NCBI RefSeq assembly: GCF_002298975.1
Contig: NZ_DBMV01000022.1
Location: 14,729 to 78,728, forward strand
Direction: 5' to 3'
From: Ralstonia sp. UBA689
GTDB lineage: Bacteria > Pseudomonadota > Gammaproteobacteria > Burkholderiales > Burkholderiaceae
Length of the DNA: 64,000 nt
This document shows positions 16,039-25,230 of the stretch, piece by piece (within the stretch, counting starts at the first letter, position 1; each line of letters begins with the position of its first letter). The notes under the pieces are model-generated. The model did not search any database and was not told where the DNA came from. It was given only the letters and a program-made list of their open reading frames with translations. The position numbers and the translations under genes were made by a program.

Positions 16039-17283
16039 ATGAACCAGAAGTCTGTGCGCCTGCCGGCCAAGAGCGATGCGCTGGCGCATGCGGGTGTCGC
16101 TGAAGGCTGGCTCGATCTCGATCGGGTCCGCGTGTACAGCGCTGCCCTGCTGGTGCTGTTTGCCGCGCTGCTCATCACGTGGGGATGGGTCAGCAAGGGT
16201 TTTTCCGACGCGACCATCTCCCGGCCCGGTTCGGACTTCTCCGTGTTCTGGGGTGCTTCGCATCTCGCCCTGACCTTGGGCCCGCTGCATGCCTATGACG
16301 TCGGCCAGTTGACTGCCGTCATCGCCCAGTACGGCACCCTGGGCAAGGACAGCACCGTTGTGTTGCCCTGGCTCTATCCGCCCACGTTCCTGCTGATGGT
16401 GTTGCCGCTCTCCTTGCTGCCGCTGGCGCAGAGCTATCTGCTGTTCCTGCTGGCAACGGGGGCGATCTATCTGAAGTCGGTTGCGGCGCTGCTGGGCACC
16501 GGTGCCTTCTGGCGCCGGGGGCTCTGGCTACCGGTGATCGCTTCGCCCGCCACCATCATCGCGGCCGTGATGGGACAGAACTCGCTGCTGACGGCAGGCC
16601 TGGCGGCATTTGCTGTGTACTGGGTCGAGAAACGGCCCGTGCTGGCCGGCGTGCTCATCGGCATGCTGGCCATCAAGCCGCAGCTTGCGATGCTGTTTCC
16701 GCTGGCGTTGGTCGCAGCGCGCGCATGGAAGACGTTTGCGAGCGCCGCGTTGACGGCGGCGCTGTTTGCCGCCACCAGCGTGGCGGTGTGCGGTTGGGAG
16801 ACCGTGCCGGCCTTCCTGGAAAACGCGCAGTGGGCGCGGACGCACTACATGGAAGGTGGCGTTATCGCGTGGTATGGCATGCCGACGCCGCTGGCGGCGG
16901 CGCGCCTGGGTGGCGTGGGCATCGCCAGTGCTTATGCTGTGCAGGCCCTGGTGGCGTTGGGCGGTGTGGCCGCGCTGGTCTATGTCTGGCATCGCACGCC
17001 CGATTTCGGTTTGCGTGCGGGGGCGCTGGTGATCACCACCATGCTGGCGACGCCTTATCTGCGTGACTATGAACTGACCTGGCTTGGCGTTGCCATTGCC
17101 GGCGTGGTGGGCGACGGCATCCGCCATGGCCTGTCACGCGGAGAGCGCATGCTGCTCGTGCTGGCGTGGCTGCTGCCGCTCTTCGAGCATGCCAATCCGT
17201 TCCTCAAGCTGCCGCAGTTCGGGCCGCTGATCTTGATGGCCATGCTGCTGCTGATCTTGCGGCGCGTGGCTGGCCGGACGTGA
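16039..17283 (+). CDS. GT87/DUF2029-family membrane glycosyltransferase (paralogue 1)
   Basis: 414 residues from the ATG at 16039 with GAGGAGAAGG just upstream; an earlier in-frame start lacks a site. A polytopic membrane protein with about ten hydrophobic helices. Near the start is GSDFSVFWGASHLAL, the Asp-containing signature shared by all four paralogues here, followed by WLYPPTFLL and AIKPQLAMLFPLAL. Known GT87 enzymes are mannosyltransferases that use polyprenyl-phosphate mannose outside the cytoplasm; the acceptor is unknown. It heads a plus-strand set of four genes (9-65 base gaps) that includes a GT2 enzyme able to supply such a donor. Confidence 0.8.
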   Translation: MNQKSVRLPAKSDALAHAGVAEGWLDLDRVRVYSAALLVLFAALLITWGWVSKGFSDATISRPGSDFSVFWGASHLALTLGPLHAYDVGQLTAVIAQYGTLGKDSTVVLPWLYPPTFLLMVLPLSLLPLAQSYLLFLLATGAIYLKSVAALLGTGAFWRRGLWLPVIASPATIIAAVMGQNSLLTAGLAAFAVYWVEKRPVLAGVLIGMLAIKPQLAMLFPLALVAARAWKTFASAALTAALFAATSVAVCGWETVPAFLENAQWARTHYMEGGVIAWYGMPTPLAAARLGGVGIASAYAVQALVALGGVAALVYVWHRTPDFGLRAGALVITTMLATPYLRDYELTWLGVAIAGVVGDGIRHGLSRGERMLLVLAWLLPLFEHANPFLKLPQFGPLILMAMLLLILRRVAGRT

Positions 17284-17292
17284 GCGCGCATC

Positions 17293-18513
17293 ATGGCTGC
17301 CGCTGAGATCACACGAGATCCACTTCGCGTTGCCGCCGGGCACTGGCTCGACCGCGAGCGCGTGCGCGTGTACTCCATCGTGGCGCTGGTCTGCTACGCC
17401 GCGTATTTCGGCATCTGGTGCGTGCGTGCCGATGTGCTGAAGGTGGACGGCGTGTTCCCGCTGGGCGGCGACTTTGTCGTGTTCTGGAGCGCCGCGCAAC
17501 TGACGCTGCAGGGCACGCCGCTGGGCGTGTACGACTTCGCCACGCTGCACGCGCTGGAAGTGGCGACCGTGCCATTGATCGCCACCAACCACGCCATCCT
17601 GCCGTGGTTCTACCCGCCCACCTTCCTGCTGTTCGTCCTGCCGTTCGGCCTGTTGCCGTATTGGCTGGCGGTGCCGGTGTTCTTTGGCGTGAGCGCCGGC
17701 GCCTTTCTCTCGGTTGTGCGGCGCATCGTGCCGTGGCGCGAGGCGTGGCTGCCGTGCGTGGCATTCCCCGGTATTGCCGTGGTACTGGCGACCGGCCAGA
17801 ACGCGCTGCTGCTGGCGGCGTGCGCGGGGCTGGCGCTGACGAAGCTGCAGTCGCGCCCGGTGGTGGCGGGCATGCTGCTGGCGCTCCTGACGCTCAAGCC
17901 GCAACTGGCCCTGATGGTGCCGGTGGCGCTGGTCTGCGCAAGGGCGTGGAAGACCTTGGCGGCGATGGCGTTGACCACGCTCGGCCTGACTGCCGTTGCG
18001 CTGGGTGCGTTCGGCGTGCAGTCGTTCACGGCCTTCCTGCACAACGCGGGGTTCGCGCGGTCGGTGGTGGAATCCGGCGCGGTCATCCTCGCGCGCATGC
18101 CGACGGTGTTCGCCCTGGTGAAGATGCTGCACGGCGGCGTGGTGCCGGCCTATGTGCTGCATCTGGCCGTGGCCGTGGTGGCCGCCGGCGTGGTGGTCTA
18201 TGCCTGGCGCCGCCCCTGCGCGTTCGCGCTGCAGGCCAGCGCCTTGATCGTCGCCACGCTGCTCGCCAGCGCTTATCTGTACGACTACGACCTGGCGTTT
18301 CTCGGCTTGGCAATCGCCTGGTTTGGCACGTATGCCTGGCGCCAGGGCTGGCTGCCCGGAGAGCGCGAACTGTTGGTCCTGCTTTGGCTGCTGCCACTCG
18401 CCGGGATGCTGTTGATCGAATCGATCGGCTTCCAGTTGATGCCGATCATCCTGCTGCTGGCACTCGCGCAGATCGCGCGCCGCATTCATCTTGAGCGCGC
18501 AAGCAACACATAA
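17293..18513 (+). CDS. GT87/DUF2029-family membrane glycosyltransferase (paralogue 2)
   Basis: 406 residues, polytopic. GGDFVVFWSAAQLTL, WFYPPTFLLFVLPFG and TLKPQLALMVPVAL line up with the same segments of paralogues 1, 3 and 4. N-terminal DRERVRVYSIVALVC matches paralogue 1 (DLDRVRVYSAALLVL), so these two are the closest pair. It starts 9 bases after the previous gene; the ribosome site is weak, so coupling is likely. Donor and acceptor are unknown; see paralogue 1 for the family role. Confidence 0.8.
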   Translation: MAAAEITRDPLRVAAGHWLDRERVRVYSIVALVCYAAYFGIWCVRADVLKVDGVFPLGGDFVVFWSAAQLTLQGTPLGVYDFATLHALEVATVPLIATNHAILPWFYPPTFLLFVLPFGLLPYWLAVPVFFGVSAGAFLSVVRRIVPWREAWLPCVAFPGIAVVLATGQNALLLAACAGLALTKLQSRPVVAGMLLALLTLKPQLALMVPVALVCARAWKTLAAMALTTLGLTAVALGAFGVQSFTAFLHNAGFARSVVESGAVILARMPTVFALVKMLHGGVVPAYVLHLAVAVVAAGVVVYAWRRPCAFALQASALIVATLLASAYLYDYDLAFLGLAIAWFGTYAWRQGWLPGERELLVLLWLLPLAGMLLIESIGFQLMPIILLLALAQIARRIHLERASNT

Positions 18514-18554
18514 AAGGAACCGTGGGCGCACGCGCCGCGGACGGGGAGGAAATG

Positions 18555-19568
18555 ATGACGGAATACAAGAGAACGCAACTGCTTTCGCTGGTCGTGCCGT
18601 TCTACAACGAAAGCAAGGCTCTGCACGCATTCTTTGCGCGCGTCGTGCCCATCCTGGAAGCCATCGAGTCGATGCAGTTTGAGATCGTGTGCGTGAACGA
18701 CGGCAGCACCGACGACACCTTGGCGCAACTGATCAAGGTCTCGCACAGCGACGAGCGCGTGCGGGTGATCGACCTGACGCGCAACTTCGGCAAGGAGGCC
18801 GCGCTCACGGCTGGCATTGACGAGGCGTTCGGTGATGCCGTCATCCCGATCGACGCGGATCTGCAAGACCCGCCGGAGTTGATTCCCACGATGGTTGCGC
18901 ATTGGAAGCGGGGGGCAGAGGTGGTGCTGGCCCAGCGCACCAGTCGCGCTTGTGATTCGTTCCTCAAGCGCGTTACGGCGAAGGCGTACTACCGTGTGCA
19001 CAACAAGCTGTCCGACCTGAAACTGCCCGAGAACGTGGGTGACTTCCGCCTCATGGACCGGGCCGTAGTCAACGCGCTCAAGCAGTTGCCCGAGCGGCAC
19101 CGCTTCATGAAGGGCCTGTTTGCCTGGGTGGGCTACAGCACGGTCATCGTGCCGTATGAGCGCGAACCGCGCAGCGCCGGTACCTCCAAGTTCTCTGGGT
19201 GGCGCCTGTGGAATTTCGCGCTCGAGGGCATCACCAGCTTCAGCACGCTGCCGCTGCGCAGTTGGACGTACCTGGGCGTGGCCATCGCCAGCCTGGCGTT
19301 CTGCTATGGCAGCTTCATCGTTGCACGCACCTTGATCCTGGGTGTGGATGTGCCGGGCTATGCCTCTGTGCTGTCGCTGCTGCTGTTCTTTGGCGGCTTG
19401 CAGCTCATCGGCCTGGGCGTGGTCGGCGAGTACATCGGCCGCATCTACGACGAGGCCAAGGGGCGGCCGATCTATCTTGTAAAGCGCCGCTATCAGGAGC
19501 GGCGCGTGCGCAGTCGGGTGTCGGGTGAGCGGCGGGTCATTCCGCTGGTCAGGGGGCAGCGCGGTTAG
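18555..19568 (+). CDS. GT2 glycosyltransferase, polyprenyl-phosphate sugar synthase type (DPM/GtrB/ArnC-like)
   Basis: 337 residues from the ATG at 18555, five bases after GGGGAGG; the adjacent ATG at 18552 is possible. GT2 fold: LSLVVPFYNES, VNDGSTDDT, and the metal-site DADLQDPPE. Two C-terminal membrane helices (WTYLGVAIASLAFCYGSFIVARTL; VLSLLLFFGGLQLIGLGVVGEYIGRIY) follow, as in GtrB/ArnC/DPM-type enzymes that move a sugar from a nucleotide onto polyprenyl phosphate. Flanked by GT87 genes that would consume that product. Sugar identity is unknown. Confidence 0.88.
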   Translation: MTEYKRTQLLSLVVPFYNESKALHAFFARVVPILEAIESMQFEIVCVNDGSTDDTLAQLIKVSHSDERVRVIDLTRNFGKEAALTAGIDEAFGDAVIPIDADLQDPPELIPTMVAHWKRGAEVVLAQRTSRACDSFLKRVTAKAYYRVHNKLSDLKLPENVGDFRLMDRAVVNALKQLPERHRFMKGLFAWVGYSTVIVPYEREPRSAGTSKFSGWRLWNFALEGITSFSTLPLRSWTYLGVAIASLAFCYGSFIVARTLILGVDVPGYASVLSLLLFFGGLQLIGLGVVGEYIGRIYDEAKGRPIYLVKRRYQERRVRSRVSGERRVIPLVRGQRG

Positions 19569-19633
19569 CGGCGTTGCGTGACGTGCATGGCCTGCGCCCG
19601 CGTATGCGGGATGGATGAAAGGGGAGGGGAGCC

Positions 19634-20860
19634 ATGTCGTCACCCTGGTATCGGCGCCCGGCGGCGCGTCGCCTGGCGGTTTACGCCACGGCGGCTTTGG
19701 CGATCCAGATTCTGGCACTGCTGGTCTGGATCGTCCGTTTCTACATGCTGGAGGACCACACGGCCCCCATGGTCGGGTTTGATTTCGGGGTCTTCTGGTC
19801 GGCCGCCCGCGTGACATTGGCGCACGGTGCGACGGCGGTGTTTTCGATGCAGTGGATGCAGCCCATCGAGGTGTCGGTGTGGCATGCCTTCAACTACGCG
19901 CCGTGGCCGTATCCACCCACGTTCTTGCTGGCGGTTTTTCCGTTTGGCCTGTTGCCGTTCGGTGCGGCGCTGGTGCTTTATTCCGTGCTGGGCCTGTGCA
20001 TCTATTGGGGCATGCTTACACGCCTTGGGCGCCATGTCGATCGCGTGCTGTGGCCACTGCTCGCTGCCTTCCCCGGGCTGTGCGTCGCGCTTGGGTTGGG
20101 ACAGAACACGCTGTTGACGGTCGGGGCCGCAGGCGCGGCGCTGGCCTTGCTCGAGATTGATTCCGCGCTTGCCGGGGTGTGCATCGCGGCCCTTGCCATC
20201 AAACCGCAGTTTGGCGTGCTCTTTCCGCTGGCGCTCGCTTGCAGCGGGCAGTGGAAAGTGTTCAGTGTGGCCGCGCTGTGTGCCCTTGGCTTTGGCGCGA
20301 TCAGTGCGCTGGCCTTCGGGGGCGATGCATGGACGGCGTTTGCCACCTACCTGCCGGAGTTTCGCCGCCTGGCGGTGGAAGAAGGCGGCCCTTCCATGTG
20401 GATTGGCATGCCGACAGTCTTTGCCATCAGCCGCAGCCTGGGCCTGCCGGTGAACGCGGCCTATCTGGCACATGCGCTGGTTGCCGCGCCTGCGGTCGTG
20501 GCGATGGCATTCCTGTGGGCCAGACGCGCCCGGTTCGAGTTGTGCGCGTCCGCCTTTGTCGTGGCCACGCTGCTGATGCAGCCCTACGTCATGTTCTATG
20601 ACCTGGCGTGGCTGATCCTGCCAATCGTCTTGCTCCTGCGCGATGCGAAGGCGCAACCGCTGCACCGCGTTGAATGGCTGGTGCTTGCCGCTGCGTGGCT
20701 GGCGCCATTGCAAGGCGTGTTGGCGGCCTACCTGGGGCGGTATCTGCAGGTGGTGCCCGTGGTGCTGGTTGGGTTGCTTGCGATGGTCATGCGCCGGTAT
20801 TGGACGAGCGTGCGGGCGCAGGAGGCTGGTCAGCGGATGGCCGCACTCCGCCATTCCTGA
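19634..20860 (+). CDS. GT87/DUF2029-family membrane glycosyltransferase (paralogue 3)
   Basis: 408 residues, ATG preceded by GGGGAGGGGAG. Polytopic; GFDFGVFWSAARVTL, WPYPPTFLLAVFPFG and AIKPQFGVLFPLAL are the shared family segments. The 3' end overlaps the convergent paralogue 4 by 74 bases, so the last ~24 codons of each gene share DNA. It is the last plus-strand member of the set. Confidence 0.8.
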   Translation: MSSPWYRRPAARRLAVYATAALAIQILALLVWIVRFYMLEDHTAPMVGFDFGVFWSAARVTLAHGATAVFSMQWMQPIEVSVWHAFNYAPWPYPPTFLLAVFPFGLLPFGAALVLYSVLGLCIYWGMLTRLGRHVDRVLWPLLAAFPGLCVALGLGQNTLLTVGAAGAALALLEIDSALAGVCIAALAIKPQFGVLFPLALACSGQWKVFSVAALCALGFGAISALAFGGDAWTAFATYLPEFRRLAVEEGGPSMWIGMPTVFAISRSLGLPVNAAYLAHALVAAPAVVAMAFLWARRARFELCASAFVVATLLMQPYVMFYDLAWLILPIVLLLRDAKAQPLHRVEWLVLAAAWLAPLQGVLAAYLGRYLQVVPVVLVGLLAMVMRRYWTSVRAQEAGQRMAALRHS

Positions 20861-22133
20861 TTGGACCCGGCGTGGCTGCAACCCAGTCGGGTGTGGCGGC
20901 GGTTTCGCTGCGCCGGGCTTGGCGTGCGCGCTGCGCGGTCATCACGAGCAATGCGATGAGTACCAGTGGAGCCCACTGGCCCATGGTGTGCGAAAAGACC
21001 ACAAAGAACGCTTGCGCCGGCACCAGCCAACTCGCGACCAATATCGCCCGTTCGGAACGGCTGCTGCCGTGGCGGAGGCAGTCGAGCGTGAGCCAGGCGA
21101 TCGGCAGGGCCAGCCAGGCGAGGTCGTAATACAGCAGATAGGGCTGCACCAGCATGGTCGCGATCGGCAAGGTGGCCGCGCGCAGCGCGAAACGGCAGCG
21201 GCTGCGCCAGAGCCATACGCAGGTGCTGACCACCAGCAGCGATGCGAGCGCATGTGCCAGGTACGACACGGCGAGCGAACAGCCCGCGGTGCGCAGCACA
21301 CCGAACACCGTTGGCGCGCCGTACAGGACCGAGTCGCCGTTCTCGACCACCACGTGCCGGAACATGGCGAGGCTGTGGGTGAACGCGAGAAACGTCTCCG
21401 TGCCGAGGGCCAGCCAGCTCAGCGCCAGCGACAGGATCGAGAACACGGCGGCTGACGCGAGCGCCGTCCATTGCCGTTGGCACAGCAGGAACAGCGGGAA
21501 CAGCACTCCCAACTGGGGCTTGATGCACAGCACCGCGATGCAGGCGCCGCTGGCGATGGGGTGGCGCCGCAGCAGGAGCAGTGCGCCCGCCGCCGCTGCC
21601 AGCGTGAAGAGCGAGTTTTGCCCGGCGAGCAACGTTACCCAGACTCCCGGAAACGCCAGCGTTGGGAGGAACCAGCCGGCCTGCAGCCGCAGCATCGATC
21701 GCAGCACCGTCAGATAGAGCGCCACGCCGCCAGCGGACAGCACAAGTGCGGCTGCGCCGAACGGCAGCTTGCCGAGCGGGTAGATCAGCAGCAGGAACGT
21801 GGGCGGATACGGGAACGGCCCGAACGTACTGGTGGACAGTCCCGCCGCTTCTGCTGCCCGCAGCAGTTCCCAGTCGTAGGCGGCGGGGGCCCCATGCAGC
21901 AGGGCCACGCTGGAGGCACTCCAGAAGACGCCAAGATCCCAGGCGAGCCCAGGGATGGTGGGATTCTTCAGGACGGCATGCCCCCATAGCCACGCACCGA
22001 GCGCGAAAACCTCGCAGAACAGCAAGGCTGTGGCATAGAAGGCCAACCGGTGCGCGCTCTGCTGGCCTTTCGACGTCAACGTCAACGTCAGCGCGGGCAG
22101 GACAGGCTTCGTCTTCTGCTGGAAGAGGGGCAT
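20787..22133 (-). CDS. GT87/DUF2029-family membrane glycosyltransferase (paralogue 4)
   Basis: 448 residues on the opposite strand. AWDLGVFWSASSVAL, FPYPPTFLLLIYPLG and CIKPQLGVLFPLFL are the common segments. A basic 30-residue N-terminus precedes the first helix and the C-terminus has an extra Arg/Ala/Pro-rich tail whose last part overlaps the end of paralogue 3. It lies 60 bases downstream of the sigma-54 activator gene in the same direction and may be cotranscribed with it. The inverted orientation suggests a separate duplication or rearrangement. Confidence 0.78.
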   Translation of the reverse strand: MPLFQQKTKPVLPALTLTLTSKGQQSAHRLAFYATALLFCEVFALGAWLWGHAVLKNPTIPGLAWDLGVFWSASSVALLHGAPAAYDWELLRAAEAAGLSTSTFGPFPYPPTFLLLIYPLGKLPFGAAALVLSAGGVALYLTVLRSMLRLQAGWFLPTLAFPGVWVTLLAGQNSLFTLAAAAGALLLLRRHPIASGACIAVLCIKPQLGVLFPLFLLCQRQWTALASAAVFSILSLALSWLALGTETFLAFTHSLAMFRHVVVENGDSVLYGAPTVFGVLRTAGCSLAVSYLAHALASLLVVSTCVWLWRSRCRFALRAATLPIATMLVQPYLLYYDLAWLALPIAWLTLDCLRHGSSRSERAILVASWLVPAQAFFVVFSHTMGQWAPLVLIALLVMTAQRARQARRSETAATPDWVAATPGPIRNGGVRPSADQPPAPARSSNTGA

Positions 22134-22193
22134 GGCCGGGTGTGGTGGTGATGAGGTTGCAGGCGCGCCGGAGCACCGGAGTACCCGGGCACG

Positions 22194-23573
22194 CTAACCC
22201 TGCACGCAGACCATCCCGAGTTCGCCCTTGCGGATCTGCAGCTTGTATTCGCGCATCATGCGGAACAGCGTGACGCGCGAGATGCCCAGCTCTTCGGCCA
22301 CGTCGATGAGCCGCTCGTGATGGCGCTGCAAGGCTTCCTTCACGGCGCTGCGCTCGGCTGCTTCACGCACTTCGGCCAGCGTGAGCGGGCGGACGGGTTC
22401 CGGCGGCGGCTGCAGGTCCAGATCGCGTGGCTTGATGATGCCGTCTTCGCACATCGCCGCGGCTTGCCGGATGCGGTTGATCAGCTCGCGTACGTTGCCC
22501 GGCCATTCGTGCTGGTTGAGCGCACGGATCGCCGCCGGAGAAAAGCCCTTGATGTGCTCCGGCGAGTGGCCGCGGATCGTGTTGAGGATGTGCTCGGCCA
22601 GCAGCGCGATGTCGCTCTCGCGCTCGCGCAGCGCCGGCTGCTTCACCCGCAGCACGCAGAGCCGGTGATAGAGGTCGCCGCGGAAGCGCTCGGCCATGAC
22701 CGCGGCTTCCAGGTCGACGTGCGTGGCGGAGATGACGCGCACGTCCACCGCCACCGATTCGGTGCCGCCCAGCCGTTCAATGCAGCCGGTTTCCAGAAAG
22801 CGCAGCAGGCTGGTCTGGCTCTCCAGCGGCATGTCGCCGATCTCGTCAAGGAAGAGCGTGCCGCCCTGGGCCAGTTCAATGCGGCCAAGCTTGCGCCGGG
22901 TCGCGCCGGTAAAGGCGCCGCGCTCGTAGCCGAACAGTTCCGACATCAGCAAGGTGGGCGGGATGGCCGCGCAGTTGACGGCGATGAACGGGCGGTCTGC
23001 GCGGCGCGAGGCTCGGTGGATGGCCTGTGCGGCGAGTTCCTTGCCGGTGCCGGATTCGCCAGAGATCAGCACGGGAGTGTCCCACTTCGATACCTTCTCG
23101 ATGCCGCGGAACAGCGCCTGCATTGCGGGGCAGTTGCCGATCATGCCGTCTGGGCGCAGTGCGTTGCGTGCCGTGGTCGCGCTGGGGCGCAGGCTCGCCA
23201 TGCCCACGGCGTGACCTAGCGCGCGGGCCAGCTCGGCGTTGTCGCAGGGGACGTTGTAGTAGTCGACGAAGTACAGGCTGAGCAGCTTGCGAATCGGGTC
23301 GGTCAGCACGTCGCCGGTGCCGGTCACGCCGATCCAGCCGATGTTGCGTGCGGCCAGCCAAGGCTCCAGCTCTTCCAGCTCGGCATCCGAAAAGCCGCAG
23401 GTCAAGTCCATCAGGCCGCCGAGCGCGGGGTCTTCGTCCAGGTCCAGGGCTTCGAGTTCGCGGCGGCTGGTCGCGAAGATGAGCCTCCAGCCCTGTTGTG
23501 CCAAGGTGCGGCACAGCGTTGCGTCGTGATGCAGCGAGACGTAGAGCAACGGGCGGTTGATGTACGCGTTCAT
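22194..23573 (-). CDS. Sigma-54-dependent activator with VpsR-like N-terminal domain
   Basis: 459 residues from the ATG at 23573 (GGGGGAAGCC upstream); the frame stays open to 23762 but that part is poor protein. An N-terminal ~140-residue domain (RPLLYVSLHHDATLCRTLAQQGW) resembles the receiver-like region of VpsR-type regulators. The AAA+ domain has Walker A GESGTGKELAAQ, ERGAFTGATRR (the sigma-54 contact loop) and GGTLFLDEIGDMP. A Fis-type helix-turn-helix (IDVAEELGISRVTLFRMM) ends it. Proteins of this type often control exopolysaccharide or pili. It is placed beside the glycosyltransferase set and 7 kb from the Flp promoter region; targets are not shown by sequence. Confidence 0.87.
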   Translation of the reverse strand: MNAYINRPLLYVSLHHDATLCRTLAQQGWRLIFATSRRELEALDLDEDPALGGLMDLTCGFSDAELEELEPWLAARNIGWIGVTGTGDVLTDPIRKLLSLYFVDYYNVPCDNAELARALGHAVGMASLRPSATTARNALRPDGMIGNCPAMQALFRGIEKVSKWDTPVLISGESGTGKELAAQAIHRASRRADRPFIAVNCAAIPPTLLMSELFGYERGAFTGATRRKLGRIELAQGGTLFLDEIGDMPLESQTSLLRFLETGCIERLGGTESVAVDVRVISATHVDLEAAVMAERFRGDLYHRLCVLRVKQPALRERESDIALLAEHILNTIRGHSPEHIKGFSPAAIRALNQHEWPGNVRELINRIRQAAAMCEDGIIKPRDLDLQPPPEPVRPLTLAEVREAAERSAVKEALQRHHERLIDVAEELGISRVTLFRMMREYKLQIRKGELGMVCVQG

Positions 23574-24691
23574 GGCTTCCCCCAGTTTCTTGTATTTGGG
23601 TCGCATTTCCTGTTGCGACCGCTGGCCGACAGCTGAACTGACTACTCGGACAAAGGCGACAAGGGCCACCTGTCCGCAACTGACTTCTGTCTGGGGGAGG
23701 GTCATGCCGGCGCCGAACAGCAACCGCGCATCGGGCGGCAGCTTGCTTGGCAACTTATTCATCTCGTCGCGACGAGACCGGCATGGAGTCGGCTCGCGCC
23801 GACGATGACATCCCCCGGGTACTGCAACTGTTCGATCACTCCTATCGCGTTGCCGGCAGCGCGTGCAGTCACTGCCCTTGGCGCAACTGCGGGGCGCGTG
23901 GCCATCTCATGTGGCTGGTGCACCCCTTTCTGCCGGTACTTCCCCTCAGAGTGCTTTCGCTGTTGATGGCATGGCACCCTGTCTTCTTGATCTGGCCTGC
24001 GGGTTCGGTTGCGGCATCGCCTGCGGTGCCGATTTATGGTCTGGACTGCCGAATCTCTGCATTGCCTTGTTGGCGGGAACACATGAGCGACGACCATGCC
24101 ACGGGCCTCAACCCCTTGATTTGCAAGGGCTCCTACTCGAAACGAGGTGCTTGCGGCGGCAGGCTTCAGGGAGATGTTTCGAAATGGAAACCCTGCGAAC
24201 GACCGTTCGCGCCATGAAAAACACGCGATTTCCCGCCAATTTGTGCGTGATCCGATACGCAAACGACCACAAAAGGTGATCGAAGCAGCCTGCTGCGGTG
24301 CCGCAGGTTGGGGACAACCAGAAGCACGCGCGGTGGTTGCATCCGTGAAACATGGCTCATGGATATGGCACCTGCCCAGGCGGCTTCACATGCCGGGCGT
24401 ATCGCACCGGTCACGCCGGCGTCGCGGAAATGACGTAGCAGCGACTCGGCGATGTGGACGAGTGCACCGCACGTGATGCCGCTGATTCATGAGAGGGGAT
24501 ACCCGTCAGCTCATCCTAAAAGATGAGGCGTCTCGCTGGCCGTGCTGGGTGCTGCCGGAGTCTGCTTGCCTGTGCAAGGTTGTATCAGTCCTGAAACAGG
24601 GGCCGAGGGGCCGAGGGGCCGGCCTGGCGTGAAACATCGGCGCAACAGGGGCGCGATTGTCGCTACCTGCTGCGGCTGGACTGAGCAGACC
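23574..24691. other. 1.1-kb gene-free region
   Basis: No frame here shows protein-like composition or a good ribosome site. Seen in it: a palindrome GCGAACG-AC-CGTTCGC at 24195-24210 that could be an operator or hairpin, CTGCGGTGCCGCAG at about 24291-24304, and a short G/C tandem (GGGGCCGA repeated three times) near 24599-24622. Base composition in the middle is lower in GC than around it. It should hold the promoter of the sigma-54 activator gene. Confidence 0.45.
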
Positions 24692-25216
24692 CTAGAGCAC
24701 GAGCGGTTTGTCCGCCAGCTCGTTGGCGCGCGGTGTGCCGTCGAAAGGTGCGTGCGTGGCGAGGATGTCGTTGATCTGCGCCAGCGCTTCGAGCACCGGC
24801 GTGATCGTCACCCGCTGCGCAAAGCCGCGTGTGATGGTTTCGCACACTGCGTGCCACGCGTGCGCATCGACCTTGGCCGCGATGCCATGATCCGCCAGGA
24901 TCTCGACCGCGTGATCGGCGAAGTTGATGTAGAGCAGCACGCCCACGTGCTCGTGCGTGTTCCACACCTCCAGCAGGCCGAACAGCGTGCGGGCACGCTC
25001 GCGAGGCGTGACACCTGCCCAGGCGTCGCGCACGGGCAGCGAACTTTCGATGACGACGCGCACCTCGCCGCGATGGCGTTGCTCGCCCTCGCGCACGGTG
25101 GCCTCCAGCTTGAGCAGATCGGCAGGCGGGAAAACGCGCCGCGCATGCGACGGGGTCGTCAACAGGTGGGTGAGGGCGCGGCGGGCGCCGCGATGGTGTT
25201 GGGTCGTGGATGCCAT
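24692..25216 (-). CDS. TPM-domain protein, cytosolic type
   Basis: 174 residues from the ATG at 25216, which has GAGG six bases upstream; a GTG at 25234 overlapping the previous stop is the alternative. A TPM domain (LLKLEATVREGEQRHRGEVRVVIES; YINFADHAVEILADHGIAAKV) without signal peptide or clear membrane helix. The paired gene upstream is a longer, exported TPM protein and the next is LemA, a common trio. Function of this class is not well established; roles in envelope stress or membrane protein handling have been suggested. Confidence 0.78.
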   Translation of the reverse strand: MASTTQHHRGARRALTHLLTTPSHARRVFPPADLLKLEATVREGEQRHRGEVRVVIESSLPVRDAWAGVTPRERARTLFGLLEVWNTHEHVGVLLYINFADHAVEILADHGIAAKVDAHAWHAVCETITRGFAQRVTITPVLEALAQINDILATHAPFDGTPRANELADKPLVL

Positions 25217-25230
25217 GAACGTCCTCGTGC

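Noticed and set aside
23747..24217. A 156-codon plus-strand frame in the 1.1-kb gap
   Set aside because: No ribosome site, irregular composition with many Cys, Trp and Pro, no recognisable family; kept as part of the gene-free region.
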